From Serratia sp. Ag1 (lineage in GTDB: Bacteria; Pseudomonadota; Gammaproteobacteria; Enterobacterales; Enterobacteriaceae), in NCBI RefSeq assembly GCF_000743355.1, contig NZ_JQEI01000035.1, positions 1-64,000 of the forward strand: 64,000 nt of DNA, read 5' to 3'. The notes beneath the pieces are model-generated. The model ran no database searches, had not been told where the DNA came from, and saw only the letters and a list, made by a program, of their open reading frames with translations. Below are positions 58,593-64,000 of this stretch, piece after piece. Numbering within the stretch: the stretch's first letter is position 1; the number at the start of each line of letters is the position of its first letter. A program made the translations under genes and the position numbers.

Positions 58593-59558
58593 ATGAGAAA
58601 CATGCGTTTTTACCCGGAAGCCTGGCCGTTACATACGGCGTTTGTGATTGCCCGTGGCAGCCGGACAGAAGCCAAGGTTGTGGTGGTCGCAATTGAACAG
58701 CAAGGCGTGCGCGGTGTTGGGGAATGTACACCTTATCCGCGTTATGGCGAGAGCGAAGCCTCGGTTATGGAGCAGTTAGCCAACGTCATGGCGGCGGTGG
58801 AGCAAGGAGCTAAGAGGGAAGAGTTGCAAAGGCTGATGCCTGCTGGCGCGGCGCGTAATGCGGTTGATTCAGCACTTTGGGACTTGGAGTGCCAAATGAG
58901 TGGCCAGGATCTGTGGCAACGCAGCGGTATTGCAGCACCGTCGCGCATTACGATGGCCCAAACGGTCAGTATCGGCTCACCAGAAGCGATGGCGTTTGCA
59001 GCCAAAGAGTTGGAACAACAAGGGGCGACGCTGCTAAAAATCAAGCTCGACGATCGCTTGATCAGCGAAAGGCTGGTAGCGATCCGTGCTGCCGTGCCTG
59101 AATTAACGCTGATCGTCGATGCTAACGAATCATGGCAGGCGGAAGGGCTGGCGGCACGTTGTCAGCTACTGGCCGACTTACGGGTGGCCATGCTGGAGCA
59201 ACCGCTACCGGCTGCCAACGATAGCGCGCTGGCAAACTTCATTCACCCGTTGCCAATCTGTGCCGATGAAAGTTGCCATACCAGTACCGATCTGGCGCAG
59301 TTGGCTGGGCGCTATCAAATGGTCAATATCAAGCTGGATAAGACCGGTGGCCTGACCGAAGGGCTAAGATTGGCGGCGCAGGCGCGTGCGCAAGGTTTCG
59401 ACATTATGCTTGGCTGCATGCTGTGCACTTCAAGGGCGATCGCTGCTGCGCTGCCATTGGCTCCTGGGGCGCGTTTTGTCGATCTCGATGGCCCCACCTG
59501 GCTGGCACAGGATGTGGAGCCGGGTTTGGCTTTTGAATGCGGCGCAATCGATCTTTAA
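58593..59558 (+). CDS. ycjG: L-Ala-D/L-Glu epimerase
   Basis: An enolase-superfamily enzyme that converts L-Ala-D-Glu from murein breakdown to L-Ala-L-Glu for peptide catabolism. The catalytic lysines are in TLLKIKLDD and MVNIKLDKTGG. Metal ligands lie in LIVDANES, LEQPLP and ICADES. The start at 58593 has AGGAG and gives 321 aa, equal to E. coli; the GTG immediately before is not needed. It is convergent with mpaA, which makes its substrate. Confidence 0.95.
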   Translation: MRNMRFYPEAWPLHTAFVIARGSRTEAKVVVVAIEQQGVRGVGECTPYPRYGESEASVMEQLANVMAAVEQGAKREELQRLMPAGAARNAVDSALWDLECQMSGQDLWQRSGIAAPSRITMAQTVSIGSPEAMAFAAKELEQQGATLLKIKLDDRLISERLVAIRAAVPELTLIVDANESWQAEGLAARCQLLADLRVAMLEQPLPAANDSALANFIHPLPICADESCHTSTDLAQLAGRYQMVNIKLDKTGGLTEGLRLAAQARAQGFDIMLGCMLCTSRAIAAALPLAPGARFVDLDGPTWLAQDVEPGLAFECGAIDL

Positions 59559-59580
59559 CTGCGCCGCCGTTCGGGGCTGG

Positions 59581-60288
59581 CTATTTCTGATAAGTCAGCA
59601 ATTCCACCATCGCTTCCAGATAGGCCTCGCTGGCCGCGTCCGCAGAAATCGCTGGGAGTTCGGCGGTGATGCAAGGCAAGGAGAGATCGGCACACCAACT
59701 GCCGAATGAGCCGGGCGTTTCATAGCCCACGCTGGTCACCAACGGCAGAATAAATTTGTGTGCCAGCCAAACCCCCAGTTTGGTGCTCTCTGGATCTTCG
59801 ATGCAGGCCAATGGCTCGTGAAATGACACCACCCAACGTGGTTTCAGGCTGTGAATCAGGCGACACAGAGCCTGGGTTTCTGGCTCTGAACCCGGCCTGC
59901 CGCCGGTAGAAAGGCGCACATCCCGTGCCTGAGCGGCGCTGTTCCAACGGTAAACCGTGTCACCAGATCGCCAGTTGGCGGCTGGGAAATTGCGATTAAG
60001 GTCAACACCGTTGGCGTTGGAACGTAATCCGAGTTGGCAGCCATCTGGATTCACCGACAAGATCACATGATGGCGGAGCTGCGAAGGGGCGATGCTGCGT
60101 AGCGCACATGACAGTGTCACCACCGCTGCGGTTTCATCACCGTGGGTGCCTGCAATCACTAAGCCAGTCTCTGGGCCAGCATGCGCTGCCGGGAAGTAGA
60201 GTAATGGCGCGCCGAGCAATGACTTACCGTAACTTTCACCCGCAATTGCCAGTTGGCCACGCTCACTGCGCGGTTTGTGTTGGATCAT
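59581..60288 (-). CDS. mpaA: Murein peptide amidase A
   Basis: A zinc carboxypeptidase (M14 family) that cuts the gamma-D-Glu-meso-Dap bond of murein tripeptide in the cytoplasm. Zinc ligands His49 and Glu52 are in GTHGDET, with the third His in VVSFHEP. The general base is the Glu in ITAELPA. 235 aa, without a signal peptide. It pairs functionally with ycjG (next step) and mppA (uptake of the tripeptide). Confidence 0.94.
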   Translation of the reverse strand: MIQHKPRSERGQLAIAGESYGKSLLGAPLLYFPAAHAGPETGLVIAGTHGDETAAVVTLSCALRSIAPSQLRHHVILSVNPDGCQLGLRSNANGVDLNRNFPAANWRSGDTVYRWNSAAQARDVRLSTGGRPGSEPETQALCRLIHSLKPRWVVSFHEPLACIEDPESTKLGVWLAHKFILPLVTSVGYETPGSFGSWCADLSLPCITAELPAISADAASEAYLEAMVELLTYQK

Positions 60289-60474
60289 GGTGTAGTCCCT
60301 TCATGCCAAGTTGAGTCTTGCCACTACAGAGGATGAATTTCAATAGCGCCAAGCAAGACGTGATTGTTAATTTATTCAGTGTATTACGTTTTAAGTTATC
60401 TTTCCCTAGCTATGCGAATAAAACCACGGCTGTTGTTATACTATCGGCAGAAGTTAACAAAAAGGGGATCTAAC

Positions 60475-60825
60475 ATGCCAGTTGCCAGAATAGTTGCTAG
60501 CTATAGCGAAAACGCAAAGGACACTATCACGCTGTTGTGCGGCGTGGATGCAGAAAACCAGATCCGCCAGGGGGAATGGTTTGGCGTAGTGAAAAACGAT
60601 GATGGGCGTGGGGATGAATCCAACTATCCGTTTACTTTGCACGTCGATCATCAGAAAGGCGAGTTCTTCCTCGACTATGGTTATGACGATGTCGATTCAC
60701 GCCAGTTGCAAAAAACGGATATTCAGCTTAAGCCACTGGTAGAAAAGGGCTACTTCACCATTTTTGATGAGGAAGAGGGGGAGGAGTTCAGCTATCAGAT
60801 CGTCAGTATTCATCTTTACGATTAA
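60475..60825 (+). CDS. Uncharacterised small acidic protein
   Basis: A 116-residue protein I do not recognise. It starts at 60475, with GGGGA six bases upstream. It looks beta-rich with alternating hydrophobic residues (ARIVASYSENAKDTITLLCGV, FTLHVDHQKGEFFLDYGYDDV) and has a very acidic stretch FDEEEGEEFSY near the C-terminus. There is no signal peptide or membrane segment, and one Cys. It has its own terminator and a likely own promoter. Codon use is like the neighbours, so it is probably an established gene of this lineage. E. coli has ycjY and pgrR at this place instead. Confidence 0.75.
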   Translation: MPVARIVASYSENAKDTITLLCGVDAENQIRQGEWFGVVKNDDGRGDESNYPFTLHVDHQKGEFFLDYGYDDVDSRQLQKTDIQLKPLVEKGYFTIFDEEEGEEFSYQIVSIHLYD

Positions 60826-60840
60826 CCCTTATGAATAAAA

Positions 60841-60878
60841 AACGCCCGTATCGCATCTGCCGCAATACGGGCGTTTTT
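60841..60878 (+). terminator. Terminator of the small acidic protein gene
   Basis: AACGCCCGTAT...ATACGGGCGTT (11-bp arms, 13-nt loop) ending in TTTTT, 15 bp after the stop. Confidence 0.92.
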
Positions 60879-60946
60879 ATTAGGGGGTGAAGTGCATCCT
60901 GTGCTATATGATAAATAATTCAGATGGTTAACTGAGGTAGATCACG

Positions 60947-62581
60947 ATGGCGATAAGCAGAATTCAGCAGAGTTTCCGGTTGGCGCTTTGCGCTGCAGCA
61001 ATCGGCGCAGGTTGCGGTAGTGCAATGGCGGCTCAGGTTCCGGCAGGTAGCGTGTTGGCGGAAAAGCAGGAAATTGTGCGCCATATCAAAGATGAACCGG
61101 CCTCTCTGGATCCGATTAAAGCGGTCGGGCTACCAGAAGCGCAGGTTGCACGCGATCTGTTCGAAGGCTTGGTGAACCAAGGGGCCAATGGCAAACCGAT
61201 CCCGGGTGTCGCCAGCCGTTGGCAGACCAGCGATAACCAAATCTACCTTTTTACGTTGCGTAAAGATGCGCGCTGGTCCAATGGTGACCCTGTCACGGCT
61301 AAAGACTTTGTTTATAGCTGGCAGCGTTTGGTTGATCCGAAAAACCAGTCGCCATTTGCCTGGTTTGCCCAGTTAGCCGGGATCCAGCATGCGGATGAAA
61401 TCATCGCAGGTAAATTGCCTGTTGATAAGTTGGGCGTGACGGCGGTGGATGACCATACGCTGAAAGTGCAGTTGAATAAGCCTGTACCCTATTTTGTCAG
61501 CTTGACCGCGAACTTCAGTCTGTTCCCGGTGCCGCGTGCCACCGTTGAGAAGTACGGCAACGACTGGACTAAAGTCGGCAATCTGGTCGGTAATGGCGCA
61601 TTCAAACTGCAGGATCGGGTAGTGAATGAAAAATTGGTATTGGTGCCGAATGAGCGTTATTGGGATCATGCTCATACTGTGCTGACCAAAGTCACCTTTG
61701 TACCGATTAATCAGGAATCTAACGCCACCAAACGTTATCTGGCGGGGGATATTGATATCACAGAATCTTTCCCGAAAAACATGTACCAGAAGTTGCTGAA
61801 GGATATTCCGGGCCAAGTGTATACCCCAGATCAACTTGGGACTTATTATTATGCTTTCAATACCCAACGTGCGCCAACCAATGACGTGCGCGTGCGCAAG
61901 GCACTGTCTTATGCTATCGATCGCAAGATTATTGCTGAGAAAGTGTTGGGTACCGGCGAAAAACCGGCTTATCACTTCACGCCTGATGTCACTGCTGGCT
62001 TCAAACCGGAAACCAGTCTGTTACAACAGCAGCCTCAGGAAGAGTTGGACGCGCAGGCCAAGGCGCTGATGCAGTCGGCAGGTTATGGCCCGAACCGGCC
62101 ACTGACCTTGACCTTATTGTATAACAGCTCGGAGAACCATCAGAAAATTGCCATCGCCGTGGCATCGATGTGGAAGAAAAAGTTGGGCGTGGATGTCAAA
62201 CTGCAGAATCAGGAATGGAAAACCTATATTGACAGCCGTAATACCGGGAATTTTGACGTGGTGCGAGCTTCCTGGGTTGGGGATTACAACGAAGCTTCAA
62301 CCTTCCTTTCGTTGTTGACGTCTGCTCACAGCGGCAACATCGCTAAATTTAAAAGCCCGGAATACGATAACCTGTTGCTGGAGGCCAGCCGCGAAACCAA
62401 TCCTGCTGCGTTGACCGAGGATTATAATAAGGCTGAGCAGATCATTGCCGCGCAGGCACCGATTGCTCCCATTTACCAATACACGAATGGACGCCTGATC
62501 AAACCTTGGGTAAAAGGTTATCCGATCACCAATCCAGAAGACGTGGCGTATAGCCAGGAAATGTATATTCTGCAGCACTGA
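60947..62581 (+). CDS. mppA: Murein tripeptide-binding protein MppA
   Basis: A periplasmic solute-binding protein (SBP family 5) that delivers L-Ala-gamma-D-Glu-meso-Dap to the Opp permease for murein recycling. Signal peptide of about 28 residues (AGCGSAMA-AQVP), then the MppA-type VLAEKQEIVRHIKDEPASLDP. FPKNMYQKLLKDIPGQVYTP and SENHQKIAIAVASMWKKKLG are strongly conserved. OppA is the nearest alternative, but the N-terminus and the mpaA/ycjG neighbourhood favour MppA. 544 aa. Confidence 0.92.
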   Translation: MAISRIQQSFRLALCAAAIGAGCGSAMAAQVPAGSVLAEKQEIVRHIKDEPASLDPIKAVGLPEAQVARDLFEGLVNQGANGKPIPGVASRWQTSDNQIYLFTLRKDARWSNGDPVTAKDFVYSWQRLVDPKNQSPFAWFAQLAGIQHADEIIAGKLPVDKLGVTAVDDHTLKVQLNKPVPYFVSLTANFSLFPVPRATVEKYGNDWTKVGNLVGNGAFKLQDRVVNEKLVLVPNERYWDHAHTVLTKVTFVPINQESNATKRYLAGDIDITESFPKNMYQKLLKDIPGQVYTPDQLGTYYYAFNTQRAPTNDVRVRKALSYAIDRKIIAEKVLGTGEKPAYHFTPDVTAGFKPETSLLQQQPQEELDAQAKALMQSAGYGPNRPLTLTLLYNSSENHQKIAIAVASMWKKKLGVDVKLQNQEWKTYIDSRNTGNFDVVRASWVGDYNEASTFLSLLTSAHSGNIAKFKSPEYDNLLLEASRETNPAALTEDYNKAEQIIAAQAPIAPIYQYTNGRLIKPWVKGYPITNPEDVAYSQEMYILQH

Positions 62582-62599
62582 TGATAAAGAGGGTATGGA

Positions 62600-63583
62600 A
62601 TGGATGTCATTGAGGGGCGCGATCTGCAGGGATCTGACGCGGTATACGCTTACCAACTTGACGGCAAAGGCGGAACGACGCCGATTAACGATGAAAGTAA
62701 AATCACCCGTGATGAACCTTGCTGGCTGCATCTCGACTATGCCCATGCGGCAAGTTCCGCATGGCTGACAACCACGCCGCTGCTGCCGAATGCGGTGAGG
62801 GAAGCACTCTCTGGCGAAAGTACGCGCCCGCGCGTCAGTCGCTTGGGGGATGGCACCATGATCACGCTGCGCGGTATCAATTTTAATGCTAATTCCAGGC
62901 CCGATCAGTTGGTCACGTTCCGCGTCTATATGACGGATAAACTGATAATTTCAACCCGGCACCGCAAAGTGTATTCGATTGATGCCGTGGTCAATGAATT
63001 GCAAAATGGGTCTGGGCCGACCAACTGCGGGGATTGGTTGGTGGATATCGCTGATTCCCTGACCGATCACACCAGTGAGTTTATTGAGGATTTGCACGAC
63101 AAAATTATCGATCTGGAAGATGCGTTGCTCGAACAGCAGATCCCGGAACGTGGTGAGTTGGCATTAATCCGTAAACAGCTCATTGTGCTGCGCCGCTACA
63201 TGGCACCACAGCGAGATGTGTTTTCACGTTTGGCCAGCGAACGCCTGCCGTGGATGAGTGACGACGATCGCCGCCGCATGCAAGATATCGCCGATCGTTT
63301 AGGGCGTGGGTTGGACGATCTGGATGGCAGCATTGCCCGTACGGCGATAATGTCTGACGAGATTACCACCGTGATGGCTGATGCGATGAACCGCCGTACT
63401 TACACCATGTCTATGATGGCGATGCTGTTTCTGCCAACCACCTTCCTGACGGGGTTATTTGGTGTCAACCTGGGAGGGATCCCCGGTAGTGGCAGCCCGC
63501 TGGCATTTGTCTCTTTCTGTTTTATGCTGATAGCGCTGATTGTCAGTGTCGCCTGGTGGCTGAAGCGCAGCCGGTGGCTATGA
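62600..63583 (+). CDS. zntB: Zinc transporter ZntB
   Basis: A CorA-superfamily inner-membrane protein that transports zinc, probably by proton-coupled import. A large cytoplasmic N-terminal funnel (about 1-265; [32 protein letters not shown]) is followed by two membrane helices. The pore motif GVN replaces the GMN of CorA ([14 protein letters not shown]), as in E. coli ZntB. 327 aa, the same length. It begins 18 bp after mppA with no terminator between, so read-through is likely. Confidence 0.96.
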   Translation: MDVIEGRDLQGSDAVYAYQLDGKGGTTPINDESKITRDEPCWLHLDYAHAASSAWLTTTPLLPNAVREALSGESTRPRVSRLGDGTMITLRGINFNANSRPDQLVTFRVYMTDKLIISTRHRKVYSIDAVVNELQNGSGPTNCGDWLVDIADSLTDHTSEFIEDLHDKIIDLEDALLEQQIPERGELALIRKQLIVLRRYMAPQRDVFSRLASERLPWMSDDDRRRMQDIADRLGRGLDDLDGSIARTAIMSDEITTVMADAMNRRTYTMSMMAMLFLPTTFLTGLFGVNLGGIPGSGSPLAFVSFCFMLIALIVSVAWWLKRSRWL

Positions 63584-63591
63584 GGGGCGAT

Positions 63592-63615
63592 GCAACCGCA
63601 AATGGGTTGCTTTTT
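63592..63615 (+). terminator. zntB terminator
   Basis: GCAACC-GCAAATG-GGTTGC followed by TTTTT, immediately after the zntB stop. Confidence 0.85.
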
Positions 63616-63654
63616 GGTAATTTGGAAACAAGCGGTACAAAAACGCAGTTAAAG

Positions 63655-63696
63655 TTGAGCAACATCAATATTCACCTGCGCAAAGTACGGCATGAT
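63655..63696 (+). promoter_or_regulatory. FNR-dependent promoter of fnrS
   Basis: TTGAGCAACATCAA (63655-63668) matches the FNR consensus TTGAT-N4-ATCAA at 9 of 10 positions. Its centre is about 42 bp before the predicted RNA start. A -10-like CATGAT lies at 63691-63696. This is the architecture of the E. coli fnrS promoter. Confidence 0.85.
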
Positions 63697-63703
63697 TCTT
63701 TCC

Positions 63704-63826
63704 GCAGGTGAATGCAACGTCAAGCGATGGGCGTTGCGCTCCATAATTGTCTTACTTTCTTATTTTAGAATTACTGCATAGCACATTTGATTCATACGAT
63801 GCCGGTTTAATCACCGGCATTTTTTT
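63704..63826 (+). ncRNA. fnrS: FnrS small regulatory RNA
   Basis: An Hfq-dependent sRNA made without oxygen under FNR that represses mRNAs of aerobic enzymes such as sodB, maeA and gpmA. The 5' end GCAGGTGAATGCAACGTCAA and the segment GCGATGGGCGTTGCGCTCCA match E. coli FnrS as I remember it. The central single-stranded CTTACTTTCTTATTTTAGAA target-pairing region is also preserved. It ends in the terminator ATGCCGGT-TTAATC-ACCGGCAT with seven T residues. The position downstream of zntB is the same as in E. coli. Confidence 0.93.
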
Positions 63827-64000
63827 GCCTATTCCCTTTCTGAATCACTGCACCTCTCATATACATCAGTCCTGGCAAAGAGAAGAATAGTTAACGTTCT
63901 CATTTCGTGTGTACTCACCAATATTAATAACGCTTACATTTGTATTTCTTATACATCGGGTCTATGTTGATTAGGCAGTTTGTCTATTCAATGAAATAAA
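63827..64000. other. Region after fnrS
   Basis: AT-rich, with no ORF or convincing promoter. In E. coli dbpA follows; nothing of it is visible before the window ends. Confidence 0.4.

Overview
The window is a chromosomal segment of an enterobacterium, most likely Serratia or a close relative in Yersiniaceae. This rests on recognising proteins and on gene order, not on a database search. The backbone follows the E. coli order trp - rnm - yciO - rluB - btuR - yciK - sohB - yciN - topA - cysB - acnA - ribA - pgpB - lapAB - pyrF - yciH - osmB - yciT - rnb - fabI - sapABCDF - psp - ycjXF - tyrR - tpx - ycjG - mpaA - mppA - zntB - fnrS. Several features fit Serratia: trpG and trpD are separate genes (fused in E. 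coli), trpC is fused to trpF, 127-bp ERIC elements are present, and the IS200/IS1541 family is represented.

Layout. 1-391: 3' part of an IS200-type element. 448-7240: trpEGDCBA on the minus strand with a complete promoter/operator, a Trp-Trp leader peptide and an attenuator. 7353-12885: RNA and cofactor genes (rnm, yciO, rluB, btuR, yciK, sohB, yciN). 13311-21132: topA, a decayed IS200 element, cysB, acnA, ribA. 21343-26500: accessory-rich stretch with an orphan pilin-like gene, a broken small ORF, two ERIC elements, an orphan ribbon-helix-helix protein and a BhsA-like protein around pgpB and lapAB. 26508-27870: pyrF-yciH and osmB.

28317-36103 is an inserted carbon-metabolism island. It holds an AraD-type epimerase, the DeoR regulator yciT, a YbiW-type glycyl radical enzyme with its activase, a fructose-6-phosphate aldolase (FSA) and a CstA-type transporter. 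The GRE-activase operon and the FSA gene are divergent and share a perfect FNR box (TTGATTTTAATCAA). The set matches the recently described anaerobic 'anhydroglycolysis' pathway of E. coli YbiW/FsaA. The same window ends with the FNR-activated sRNA gene fnrS.

36321-47174: RNase II, a YdeP-type molybdopterin oxidoreductase, fabI and the sap ABC transporter operon. 47386-50827: accessory pectate lyase and a quinone-reductase/LysR pair. 50831-55834: phage-shock genes pspF/pspABC with ycjXF and a sigma-54 promoter; pspD and pspE are absent. 56136-63826: tyrR, tpx, the murein-peptide recycling genes ycjG, mpaA and mppA, an unidentified small acidic protein, zntB and fnrS.

The least explained signal is a pair of about 125-bp repeats, one upstream of rnb and one upstream of tpx. 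They can fold into a nested stem-loop capped by a GNRA tetraloop, with a compensatory base-pair change between the copies. Each copy is flanked by a direct duplication of a palindrome, and the palindromes differ in sequence and length. This looks like a structured miniature mobile element that targets and duplicates hairpin sites.
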